DNA of 64,000 nucleotides, taken from contig JBGUJH010000018.1 of the NCBI GenBank assembly GCA_045113775.1, positions 6,488 to 70,487 of the forward strand, written 5' to 3'. The notes beneath the pieces were generated by a model. That model had not been told where the DNA came from and searched no databases. It saw only the letters and a program-made list of their open reading frames with translations. The translations under genes were made by a program, and so were the position numbers. Source of the stretch: CAG-791 sp045113775 (GTDB lineage: Bacteria; Bacillota; Clostridia; Lachnospirales; Lachnospiraceae). This document shows, in pieces, positions 18,093 to 26,836 of this stretch; the stretch's first letter is position 1, and the number at the start of each line of letters is the position of its first letter.

Positions 18093-18244
18093 ATCTGTTA
18101 TCCTATACGTTAAGAATTTAATATGATTATTAATATACTAAGATTGTTCCGGGGATGCCGTCAAGCTACAATTATTATAGAAAACAGGTCAATAAGACAA
18201 AATATTTACTAAACAGATTCATTTTATGAGAAAGGAGCAGCCTT

Positions 18245-19786
18245 ATGAGTCTTCCTGTAGTTAAGCGCGATGAGAGAGGTATTGCCACACTGTATGTACA
18301 CGATAAGCCCTTCTTCATGAGAAGCGGAGAGATCCACAATTCCAGCGCATCCGATGCGGCTTTTCTTGAGGAGAGCCTCTGGCCTGCTCTGCGCGGCCTG
18401 AACATGAATTCCGTGATCGCGCCCCTCTATTGGGAACTGATTGAGCCGGAAGAAGGAACCTATGATTTCACCCTGCTCGAGAAAATGATAGAATCCGCGA
18501 GACGCGAAGGGTTGAAGCTCTGCTTCCTCTGGTTCGGCCTCTGGAAAAACGCGGAATCCTTCTACGTTCCTTTCTGGATGAAGAAAGATACCGAGACCTA
18601 CTTCCGCACCGAGAAGGTCACGGGAGAGAAGATGAATACCATTTCTCCTCTGTGCGCTGCAGCTGTGGAAAAAGACAGAAAGGCCTTTTCTGCCATAATG
18701 CGCCGCATCCGTGAGATTGATGCAGAAGAGAACACTGTGATCGTCATGCAGGTGGAGAATGAGATCGGTCTCCTCGGATCAGACAGAGATTACAGCGAGA
18801 CAGCTAACACCGCATTTGCAGCTCCTATACCTGAAGCTCTGGCGAAAGCTGTTCAGAAGAGCGGCACATGGGAAGAGGTATACGGAGAGGACGCGGGTGA
18901 AGCGTTCATGGCTTGGTATTTTGCCTCCGCAGTGGAGACGATCGCTTCTTCCGGCAAGGCAGAGTACGATCTTCCCTGCTACGCCAATGCATGGCTGAGA
19001 CAGAGCCCCTGGTTCCCCGGCTCCTATCCGTCCGGCGGACCTGTGGAGAGAGTGCAGCACATCTGGCGCGCGGCGGCTCCTTCTCTGTTCGCATTCGGCC
19101 CTGACATTTATGTCCCTTACTGCGCGGATGTAATGGATTCCTATGCAACTGACGAGAATCCGCTTTTCATCCCTGAGATCAGGAAGGACGCGGTCGCATC
19201 CTCCTATGCCCTGTACGCATTCGGACAGAAGAACGCGATCTGCTTCTCTCCTTTCGGAATCGAAGATCTCGCGCTCAGCCCGGAGCAGCTGGACAAGCCT
19301 CCGATGGAGCTCATGATCGCTCTGAACATTGATCCTTCCGCATTCGATATCACAGGAAGCAAGGACTGCCTGTCGGCAACTTATGATCTGCTTAAACAGT
19401 TAGAGCCGCTGATGCTGAAGTATCGCGGGACGAAGAACCAGCAGGCCTGCGTCCGTCACGGCGAGACCGACTACAGTGCATTTATGCGTTTCTCCAAGTG
19501 CGATCTGGCTGTTTCCTATGGCCCTCGCATGAGCGCAAAGCCTCTGGGCGCCTGCCTTGCATTCGAGCTGACACCTGAGAAATTCCTTCTGGTCGGCCTC
19601 AACTGCACGCCGGCTTTCCACAATAAGCCCGGCGTAAATAAGAAACTCGACATGCTGCGCCTGGAAGAAGGCCGCGTAGTAAACGGCGAGTGGGTAAGCG
19701 GCCGCGTGCTCAACGGCGATGAGAAGATGAATCTTCGTTTCGGTGATATGCCGAGCGCGATGATGGTGGAGCTGTATCAATATTGA
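18245..19786 (+). CDS. GH35-like beta-galactosidase (GH35 barrel plus DUF5597-type C-terminus)
   Basis: A 513-residue retaining-glycosidase-like protein. The barrel spans about 15-330. E173 in QVENEIG fits the acid/base, and E311 in FIPEIR fits the nucleophile position. The C-terminal third resembles the DUF5597 region found after GH35 barrels in this subfamily. There is no signal peptide, so it is probably cytoplasmic. AAGGAGC precedes the ATG. It is transcribed alone, divergent from the AraC gene at 17259, and ends at a terminator near 19825. The likely substrate is a beta-galactoside or a related plant glycoside. Confidence 0.87.
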   Translation: MSLPVVKRDERGIATLYVHDKPFFMRSGEIHNSSASDAAFLEESLWPALRGLNMNSVIAPLYWELIEPEEGTYDFTLLEKMIESARREGLKLCFLWFGLWKNAESFYVPFWMKKDTETYFRTEKVTGEKMNTISPLCAAAVEKDRKAFSAIMRRIREIDAEENTVIVMQVENEIGLLGSDRDYSETANTAFAAPIPEALAKAVQKSGTWEEVYGEDAGEAFMAWYFASAVETIASSGKAEYDLPCYANAWLRQSPWFPGSYPSGGPVERVQHIWRAAAPSLFAFGPDIYVPYCADVMDSYATDENPLFIPEIRKDAVASSYALYAFGQKNAICFSPFGIEDLALSPEQLDKPPMELMIALNIDPSAFDITGSKDCLSATYDLLKQLEPLMLKYRGTKNQQACVRHGETDYSAFMRFSKCDLAVSYGPRMSAKPLGACLAFELTPEKFLLVGLNCTPAFHNKPGVNKKLDMLRLEEGRVVNGEWVSGRVLNGDEKMNLRFGDMPSAMMVELYQY

Positions 19787-19824
19787 TTGTCTCGCATGAG
19801 GCGTAACAGATAGCGAAGCGAATC

Positions 19825-19879
19825 AAAAGAGAACCGAAGGATGTGTTCGATCATTACACAATCGGCGGTTCTCTTTCTT
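19825..19879 (+). terminator. Rho-independent terminator
   Basis: Arms AAAGAGAACCG (19826-19836) and CGGTTCTCTTT (19866-19876) with a T-rich tail, after the GH35-like gene. Confidence 0.75.
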
Positions 19880-19902
19880 ATTCGTTTCATTCTGATCAAA
19901 GA

Positions 19903-20018
19903 TGCAACAGATGAAAGGTGTCCGTTGCGCACACTCACACAAATGTTTACCAATTTGCACAGAATGTAAGTAATAGGGGAACAACGGAAAAGTAATCGGA
20001 ATGGGGTGAGAATAGAAT
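19903..20018 (+). promoter_or_regulatory. Shared-architecture promoter of regulator 3 (regulon site 1)
   Basis: TGCAACAGA (19903) and TCCGTTGCG (19921) form an inverted repeat with a 9-base spacer. A second TTGCA is at 19955, 30 bases after the first TTGC. GAAAAG is at 19987 (+32) and TAGAAT at 20013 (+26). The order and spacings match those before 22672, 31629, 38510, 40980 and 44753. The position fits transcription starting near 20025 and supports the ATG at 20068. Its presence before a regulator gene suggests autoregulation. Confidence 0.78.
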
Positions 20019-20067
20019 ATAGAAGTGGGATGCTGCATATTTGGGACATAGTCTAGTGAGGGTTACA

Positions 20068-22467
20068 ATGGGATTGAATCATCTGGAATACAAAATAGTA
20101 AAGGCCGGTTCTGAAGAAAGCTTTATGCAGACGGATCTGATCGTGCTCTATGTTTTGGAAGGCGAGATGAGCGTGAGATATTACGGTGATAAGATCCGTA
20201 TGAAAAAGGATGACATCCTTCTGATCAATTCCGGCATGGAATACGGAATCTGCGGGATCAGGGACGCGATTTACGGTACAGCGTCATATTCCATCGGGAT
20301 CATTTCGCAGATCATGGATAAAAAGAGCCTGATGCTGTATGCGGACTCTGCCAGAGACGTCCTTCATACCTATCAGGACCTTCGGGATATTCTGCAGGAG
20401 ATGACTGCGGAGTATATTTTGCATGCGCATCAGACGCGTGCGGCAATGGACAGCCTGATGCTGCGGCTTTTGGACTGCCTGATCGAGAATTACCAACTCG
20501 GGCAGGGGCAGATCGAGGCGGACGAGAACGACACGGACGCGCGTATGCGGCAGATGATGCAGTACATCATCAATCATATTCACGATGAGATCAGCCTTTC
20601 CGACCTCGCCAACGAGATGTTTGTTTCCACGTCGACCCTGTCCAGGATCTTCAAGAAGAGCACGGGCATGTATTTCGCGGATTATGTGATGCGCCTTCGC
20701 GTCCGCACTTCGCTGGGACTTCTTCGCACATCGGAGCAGAACCTGACGCAGATCGCCATGAACTGCGGGTTTTCGACGTCGGCGGCCTTCAACCGCTCTT
20801 TCAAAAAAGTGACCGGCATGATGCCGTCCGAATACAGGAAAGAGCATCAGGTCTCAGTGGAGAGCGAGGAGCAGGAGACTAAGGACGAACTGGAGATCAG
20901 GGAGGAGCTGCGCAAAAAGGGCTACCAGTACAGCCGGCAGGACAATCGGAAGGAATATGATCTGAACCTGAGTGAGCTCAGCCCCGCATCCTATAAACAG
21001 GTCTGGAGCCAGTGCATCAATGTAGGAAGCCTTTACGAACTGAGCCGGGCCAACACGCAGTTTCACGTTGTGTACCTGCAGGAGCACCTGCACTACAAAT
21101 ATATAAGACTTTGGAATGTTTTTTCCGAGAAGATGATGGTCTCGGACGGACGGACACTTGGACAATACAATTTTGACCTGATCAACCAGGTGCTGGATTT
21201 TATGGTGGTGCATCACCTGAAGCCGTTCCTGGATCTGGGGAGAAGGCCCGACACGGCGATCCGCTCACAGGGGAAAGAGATCTATTACAAAGAGGAGTAC
21301 ATTCACTTTGCTTCCAAGGAGATCTGGAGAGATATACTGCGCGCGTTTTTGGACAATGTGGTCAGCAGGTACGGAATCGAAGAGGTCACAGGATGGATCT
21401 TTGAGCTCACGCGGGACTTCCACACAGAAGAGAATAAGATCTACGAAGACGAACAATATGATTTCTTTGATGTATGGAAGATCGCGCACAGTGCGGTCCG
21501 TGAGAAAGTTCCGGGCGCCTTGTTCGGCGGAATCTCGACAGCCATTCAGACAGACCGCGAATTTGCAGTTAATCTTTTTAAGAGATGTGTAAAGGAAAAC
21601 TACCTTCCTGACTTTGTGTCCTTTTTCCTCTATCCCTACGAGCACATGAAAGGCACACAGGGAGAGAATATGCAGAGAGTCGCCACGGCCAACAAGCGGT
21701 TTGAGCAGGAAAAGGTCCTGCAGATGAAGGCGCTGATGAAGGAAGTGGGGCTGGAAGACTGCAAACTGTTCCTTTCGGAGTGGAACAATTCGATCGGAAA
21801 CAGGAACTACTTAAACGACAGCTGTTTCAGGGCGGCTTATCTGACCGCGAAGACCGCGGAGCTGTGGGGTATGGCCGATATGATGGTTACCATGGGCGGA
21901 ACGGACTGGGTCAGCAGCTACATTGACACCAATAAGGTCCTCAACGGAGGCGTTGGACTCCTGACAAAGGACACGATAGGGAAACCTGCTTTCTATGCGT
22001 TCTCGTTCCTGGAACATATGGGAACCCAGTTCCTGTCAAAAGGGGACCACTATCTTTTGACCAAAAAAGGGAACGGGGATCTGTACCTCCTGTGTCACAA
22101 CTTCTGCTGGTTCCGGCAGAATGGGCTTGTGAACGGCGATGAGGTCGACCTGGACAGGATCCGTCAGATCCGCTATGACGACGAGCGAAAGCTGGAGATG
22201 AAATTCCTGCTCAGAGGCATGGCGGAGAAAGGGGAATACACGGTCAAGAAGCGGTCTCTCAACAAGCAGAGCGGAAGTGTCCTGGATGAGTGGGGCAGGC
22301 TCGGATACGAGACGAAGCTGAACCGCGAAGATGTCAAATACCTGCAGGCGATCAGTGTGCCGCGGATCGAGATGGAGAGAGTGGCGACGGATGCGTACAG
22401 GGATTTGGAGATCAAGATAAAGCTTGAGCCGCAGGAAGTAGTGCTGCTTCATATCTACAAAGTTTGA
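20068..22467 (+). CDS. AraC-type regulator fused to a GH39-like domain (regulator 3)
   Basis: A 799-residue paralogue of regulators 1 and 2, closest to regulator 1. It has a cupin-like domain (about 1-80), an AraC HTH pair (about 162-260, LSRIFKKSTG and FNRSFKKVTG) and a GH39-like barrel plus beta domain (about 310-799). The acid/base region reads WIFELTRDFH (443-452) instead of an Asn-Glu-Pro motif; the nucleophile-like LSEWNN is kept at E571. It is therefore probably a ligand sensor. I chose the ATG at 20068 over an upstream TTG (20041) because GAGGG precedes it, because the N-terminus then aligns with regulator 1, and because the promoter lies just upstream. Its promoter belongs to the regulon it may control. 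Confidence 0.88.
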   Translation: MGLNHLEYKIVKAGSEESFMQTDLIVLYVLEGEMSVRYYGDKIRMKKDDILLINSGMEYGICGIRDAIYGTASYSIGIISQIMDKKSLMLYADSARDVLHTYQDLRDILQEMTAEYILHAHQTRAAMDSLMLRLLDCLIENYQLGQGQIEADENDTDARMRQMMQYIINHIHDEISLSDLANEMFVSTSTLSRIFKKSTGMYFADYVMRLRVRTSLGLLRTSEQNLTQIAMNCGFSTSAAFNRSFKKVTGMMPSEYRKEHQVSVESEEQETKDELEIREELRKKGYQYSRQDNRKEYDLNLSELSPASYKQVWSQCINVGSLYELSRANTQFHVVYLQEHLHYKYIRLWNVFSEKMMVSDGRTLGQYNFDLINQVLDFMVVHHLKPFLDLGRRPDTAIRSQGKEIYYKEEYIHFASKEIWRDILRAFLDNVVSRYGIEEVTGWIFELTRDFHTEENKIYEDEQYDFFDVWKIAHSAVREKVPGALFGGISTAIQTDREFAVNLFKRCVKENYLPDFVSFFLYPYEHMKGTQGENMQRVATANKRFEQEKVLQMKALMKEVGLEDCKLFLSEWNNSIGNRNYLNDSCFRAAYLTAKTAELWGMADMMVTMGGTDWVSSYIDTNKVLNGGVGLLTKDTIGKPAFYAFSFLEHMGTQFLSKGDHYLLTKKGNGDLYLLCHNFCWFRQNGLVNGDEVDLDRIRQIRYDDERKLEMKFLLRGMAEKGEYTVKKRSLNKQSGSVLDEWGRLGYETKLNREDVKYLQAISVPRIEMERVATDAYRDLEIKIKLEPQEVVLLHIYKV

Positions 22468-22490
22468 CAATCAGCGTTCTCCATATAACC

Positions 22491-22619
22491 GGCTGCAACA
22501 AAGGATTGATATTTGTTGCAGCCTGTTTCTTTTTGCCTGTAAATCGGGATGGCTGTTGCAAGCTGTGGCGGATCTTCCGTAACCGATGAAAAGAATAATG
22601 GGTTTCTGCTCTATAAAAT
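22491..22619 (+). promoter_or_regulatory. Shared-architecture promoter of GH3-GH43 operon (regulon site 2)
   Basis: The best operator copy: GGCTGCAACAAA (22491) and TTTGTTGCAGCC (22512) are perfect 12-base arms with 9 bases between. A second TTGCA is at 22556 (40 after the first at 22516), GAAAAG at 22588 (+32) and TAAAAT at 22614 (+26). The -35 position under a 17-base spacer reads AAGAAT, which is weak, as expected for an activator-dependent promoter. Confidence 0.82.
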
Positions 22620-22671
22620 GTAATATGTAGGAACAATTCGCAATTAATGAAGTGTATGGGGGTGGATTCAT

Positions 22672-24873
22672 ATGAAATTGACCAGAGAACAGCAGGCGAA
22701 AGTGGAATCTATTCTGTCTCAGATGACCCTGGAGGAAAAAATCGGGCAGATGAATCAGGAGTCTCCGTCTATTGTCGGAGGTTTTGATGTTCCGTTCTCG
22801 GAGCTCATTGAAATGCTCACGGACGGAAGGCTTGCCCAGGAGGAATTTGAGCGCCTTATGTCTACAGCCAAGCAGGATTTTCATGAGGAGGAGATCCGCG
22901 CAGGGCTGGTAGGATCCGTAATGGGCAACGACCCGAGAAAAGCAAACGAACTGCAGAAGATCGCTGTCGAAGAGACGAGGCTGGGAATTCCGCTGATCAT
23001 AGGATTTGATGTTATTCACGGACTTCGCAGCGTATTTCCGATCGCGATCGCTGAGGCGGGATCCTTTGACGACGCTCTGTTTGAAGAGACAGCCCGCATG
23101 GCGGCAAAAGAGTCCAGGGCCCACGGCATCAGCTGGAATTTCGCCCCCATGATCGACGTGGCGCGTGATTCGCGCTGGGGCAGGGTTTCCGAAGGGCCCG
23201 GCGAAGACACATATCTGGGAAGCCGCTTCGCCCGCGCCAAGATCCGCGGACTGCAGGGAGATACATCTTCGACAGAGAATTATGTGGCGGCCTGCACCAA
23301 GCACTATATCTGCTACGGTGCCTGCGAAGGCGGAAGAGACTATAACACGACGTCAATGGCGACGTCGCAGCTGTACAATGTTTACCTGCCGACTTTCCGC
23401 GCGGCTATGGAAGAAGGCGCCGCAACTGCGATGGCAGCTTTCAACGATCTTAACGGTGTGCCCTGCACAGTGAATAAATATCTGCTGCGCGACGTCCTCA
23501 AGGGGGAACTGGGACTTGAAGGTTTTGTCGTCAGCGACGCGAACGCGATCAAGGAATGTGTGATCCACGGAATTGCGGCAGACGATGCAGACGCCGGCGT
23601 ACAGGCGGCGATCGCGGGAATGGACATGGATATGGGAACCCATATCTATAAGGATCACCTGAAGGCGGCTGTGGAGAGCGGAAAAGTCTCTGTGGAAGTC
23701 ATCGATGAGGCAGTCCGCAGGATCCTGAGCGTCAAGGTATGGCTCGGTCTCTTCGAGCACCCCTATGTGCCGGAAGAAGTGATCGAGGCCTATGAGAAGG
23801 GCATTCCCGCCGAGCATGCGGCGCTCGCGCGCAAAGCGGCGGAGGAGTCGATCGTTCTTCTCAAGAATGAAGATAATATACTGCCTCTTTCTAAGGATAA
23901 GAAGATCAGCCTGGTCGGCACTCTTGCAAATTCGGCGGATGAAGTGACCGGCGCCTGGGCGATGGGGTGGAAGAAAGAGGATTGCGTCACTATTTTGGAC
24001 GGATTTAATAATGCAGGCGCAGAAGTTTCCTATTATCCCTGCGGAGGACCGGCCGGAGACCTCAACGAAGAGGAGATCGCTGCGGCCTGCGCGGACGGCG
24101 ACGTGATCGTAGCGATCGTAGGTGAGACCACCGCTATGTCCGGAGAAGCTTCCTCCAAGGCGGACATCACGCTTCCCGGCAGGCAGAGAGAGATGCTCAC
24201 AAAACTTATGGCGTCGGAAAAACCTGTCGTCACAGTCTTTATGAACGGCAGGCCGCTGGCCATGGGATGGGAGGCGGAGCACCTTCCGGTGATGGTCGAA
24301 GCGTGGCATCTCGGCATCCAGATGGGAAATGCTGTCGCGAGTGTCCTGTTCGGAGACAAAGCGCCGAGCGGGAAGCTGTCGTCCTCCTTCCCTTACGTAA
24401 ACGGCCAGTGCCCGATCTATTACAATCACCCTTCCACAGGAAGGCCCGCCGGAAAGAGCAAATTCACGTCCAAATATCTGGATGCACCGGCAGAAGCGCT
24501 GTTCCCCTTCGGATACGGCCTCAGTTATACGACCTTCGCATATGACGGACTTCGCGTGGAGGAGAAGGAAGACCATCTGGAGATCTGCGTGAAGGTCGCC
24601 AATACCGGCGAGAGAGCCGGCGTCGAAGTCGCGCAGCTCTATATGCAGGATGTCGCGGCGAGCCTTGTCCGTCCGGTCAAAGAACTCAAGGGTTACAAGA
24701 GAGTGGAGCTTGCGCCCGGAGAAGAGAAAGAAGTATCTTTCGTGCTCGACAAAAAGGACATGGGCTTTTACGACAATACGGGAAAATATCGCTTAGAGGA
24801 CGGACTTTTCAGAATCTTCGCGGGAACAAATTCCAGAGATGCGCTTGATGCGGAGATCACGGTCGCGTTTTGA
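22672..24873 (+). CDS. Glycoside hydrolase family 3 (beta-glucosidase/xylosidase type), canonical order
   Basis: A 733-residue GH3 enzyme in the usual order: barrel (about 10-350), alpha/beta sandwich (about 385-600) and fibronectin-III-like C-terminus (about 655-730). The nucleophile is D289 in GFVVSDAN; KHYICYGACEGGRD (210-223) is the substrate-binding loop. No signal peptide, so it is probably intracellular. A GGGGGTGG site precedes the ATG. It is followed after 37 bases by a GH43 gene, giving a two-enzyme operon likely to remove beta-glucosyl, xylosyl or arabinosyl units. Expression is probably driven by regulon site 2. Confidence 0.92.
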   Translation: MKLTREQQAKVESILSQMTLEEKIGQMNQESPSIVGGFDVPFSELIEMLTDGRLAQEEFERLMSTAKQDFHEEEIRAGLVGSVMGNDPRKANELQKIAVEETRLGIPLIIGFDVIHGLRSVFPIAIAEAGSFDDALFEETARMAAKESRAHGISWNFAPMIDVARDSRWGRVSEGPGEDTYLGSRFARAKIRGLQGDTSSTENYVAACTKHYICYGACEGGRDYNTTSMATSQLYNVYLPTFRAAMEEGAATAMAAFNDLNGVPCTVNKYLLRDVLKGELGLEGFVVSDANAIKECVIHGIAADDADAGVQAAIAGMDMDMGTHIYKDHLKAAVESGKVSVEVIDEAVRRILSVKVWLGLFEHPYVPEEVIEAYEKGIPAEHAALARKAAEESIVLLKNEDNILPLSKDKKISLVGTLANSADEVTGAWAMGWKKEDCVTILDGFNNAGAEVSYYPCGGPAGDLNEEEIAAACADGDVIVAIVGETTAMSGEASSKADITLPGRQREMLTKLMASEKPVVTVFMNGRPLAMGWEAEHLPVMVEAWHLGIQMGNAVASVLFGDKAPSGKLSSSFPYVNGQCPIYYNHPSTGRPAGKSKFTSKYLDAPAEALFPFGYGLSYTTFAYDGLRVEEKEDHLEICVKVANTGERAGVEVAQLYMQDVAASLVRPVKELKGYKRVELAPGEEKEVSFVLDKKDMGFYDNTGKYRLEDGLFRIFAGTNSRDALDAEITVAF

Positions 24874-24910
24874 ACCTTGACTTCGATCCGGAGAACAGAA
24901 GGAGGTCACA

Positions 24911-26536
24911 GTGAAAAATACAATTAAAAATCCGATCATCCCGGGTTTTTATCCGGATCCTTCGATCTGCAGGGTGGGAGACGATTATTATCTTGTGTGT
25001 TCCAGCTTCGAACTGAGGCCCGGGATCCCGCTCTTCCACAGCAAAGACCTTGCAAATTGGGCGCAGCTGTGCTATGTGCTGACGCCTCAGAACGGCTTTT
25101 ATGTTGAAAAAAATACGGGCAACGGCGGCGTCATGGCCCCCACGATCCGCTATTGCAACGGGACTTTCTACATTATAAACTGCAACTTCAGCGACCGCGG
25201 CAATTTTATCGTCACAGCCAAGGATCCGGCGGGCCCCTGGTCGGCGCCGCATTTCCTTGACGATGTGCCCGGAATCGACGCCTCGCTCTTTTTTGACACA
25301 GACGGCACCTGCTATATCATGGGCACTGCCAATATCTGGCCTGACGGAAAAGGCGGGATGCGGCAGGGAATCTGGGCGGCGGAATATGATACTCAGAACT
25401 TCCGCCTAATCTCTGAACCCGTTGCTCTGTGGGGAGGCGCTATGGCGGGCGTCGCTTCACCGGAAGCGCCGCACATCTATCATATCGGGGACTGGTACTA
25501 TCTTCTGATCGCGGAGGGCGGCACGGAGATGTACCACAGCGCCACAGTGGCGAGAAGCCGCTCGGCATTGGGTCCCTATGAGGGAGATCCATCCAATCCG
25601 ATCCTCACGACGCGGCACATGGGCAAAAAAGCGCCGATCCAGAACGCCGGCCACGCCGATCTGATCGACACCGGAGCCGGTGAGTGGTATGCCGTATTCC
25701 TTGCTTCCCGTCTGATCGGCGGCGTCAGTAAGAACCTGGGCAGAGAGACCTTCATAGTACCTGTTGAGTGGGAAGACGAATGGCCGCTCTTTTCCCCTGA
25801 GTCCGGCAAAGTGGAATGGAAGTATTCTCTTCCCGAAGGCCTTGTGTGGACACCTGTGAAGAAAGATCCGGTGCGCGATGAATTTGACGGTCCACAGTTG
25901 AGCATGGACTGGTGTTTCTGGGGAAGCCACGGAGAACAGTTCCCTGTCCGCACAAAGGAGGGGCTCAGACTTCCGTGCCTGCCTCAGGCTCTTGCGGATC
26001 CGCTTCGTCCCATGTCCATGGAAGCGGAGAGACCGGAGAATAATTCTCTGGCCTTTGTCTGCCGCCGACGCCGGCAGCCCCACTGCCGCTTTTCCTGCAA
26101 GATGAGGTTTGCTCCCGTGAATGAGGAGAGCGCCGGAATCGCAGTGGTACAGGCGATGAACCATCAGTTCCATCTGGAACTTGCCCGTGAAAACAACCGG
26201 ACTGTCGTACAATTGCTGCAGTATACGGCAGATTATGATCTGCCGCCGTATATCCCGGGATTCACTTCGACTACGAACAGGAAATTGCTGGCCGGTGCGC
26301 CTTTTGACGGCGAAGAGATCGTCCTGGAAATGGAACTCGATGAAAATCGCTATGTATTCCGCTGCGGCACACAAGAGAATGATCTCAAAGAGCTTGCCTG
26401 CGCGGACGGATCTGTCATCAATCCTGAGAAAGTCGGATGCATGGTGGGAGAAATGATCGGCATGTACGCAAGCGGTAACGGCATGAATTCGGAGAATAAT
26501 GCAATGTTTTATTGGTCAGAGTATGAAGACCTCTGA
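24911..26536 (+). CDS. Glycoside hydrolase family 43 (beta-xylosidase/alpha-L-arabinofuranosidase type)
   Basis: A 541-residue protein: five-bladed propeller (about 5-310) and a C-terminal beta-sandwich (about 330-540) as in GH43 xylosidases. The catalytic triad can be placed as D16 (general base, in YPDPS), D123 (in GIDAS) and E185 (general acid, in SPEAPH). It starts with GTG directly after GGAGG. No signal peptide. It is cotranscribed with the GH3 gene at 22672. An arabinose operon lies downstream at 34055, which would take up released arabinose if it acts as an arabinofuranosidase (inference). Confidence 0.9.
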   Translation: MKNTIKNPIIPGFYPDPSICRVGDDYYLVCSSFELRPGIPLFHSKDLANWAQLCYVLTPQNGFYVEKNTGNGGVMAPTIRYCNGTFYIINCNFSDRGNFIVTAKDPAGPWSAPHFLDDVPGIDASLFFDTDGTCYIMGTANIWPDGKGGMRQGIWAAEYDTQNFRLISEPVALWGGAMAGVASPEAPHIYHIGDWYYLLIAEGGTEMYHSATVARSRSALGPYEGDPSNPILTTRHMGKKAPIQNAGHADLIDTGAGEWYAVFLASRLIGGVSKNLGRETFIVPVEWEDEWPLFSPESGKVEWKYSLPEGLVWTPVKKDPVRDEFDGPQLSMDWCFWGSHGEQFPVRTKEGLRLPCLPQALADPLRPMSMEAERPENNSLAFVCRRRRQPHCRFSCKMRFAPVNEESAGIAVVQAMNHQFHLELARENNRTVVQLLQYTADYDLPPYIPGFTSTTNRKLLAGAPFDGEEIVLEMELDENRYVFRCGTQENDLKELACADGSVINPEKVGCMVGEMIGMYASGNGMNSENNAMFYWSEYEDL

Positions 26537-26836
26537 TCGTGTGAAACAAATATACTCCATTTTTGCAAAGAAGTGCACAATACGACATCTATTCATTTCG
26601 CGCCGCAATAATGCTTTTGCCTTTTTTGCAAGGAACGGAAGAGATTGTGTCAGCTAAATCATATCGGGAAATGCTTTAAAAAGGGATAATTAGAAAAAAT
26701 GCAGAGTGTCCTGTGTTGTTTCCAAGACAGGGTCCAAGACCCGCACAGAGGTATCTGCATTGCGCAAAGGACTTGCCGGCAAAGCATTTATTGCAACGGG
26801 GATGTTCGAAGCGCCACTTTAAGGAGGAATGTAATA
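26537..26836. other. 300-bp intergenic region before symporter copy 3
   Basis: No gene. A partial match to the regulon promoter is present: TTGCA at 26626 and GATAAT at 26685 (59 apart where the true sites have 58), but the inverted repeat and GAAAAG are missing. A weakened or independent promoter is likely. Confidence 0.4.

Noticed and set aside
26626..26690. Regulon promoter before symporter copy 3
   Set aside because: Only TTGCA and GATAAT fit, one base off; the other elements are missing.
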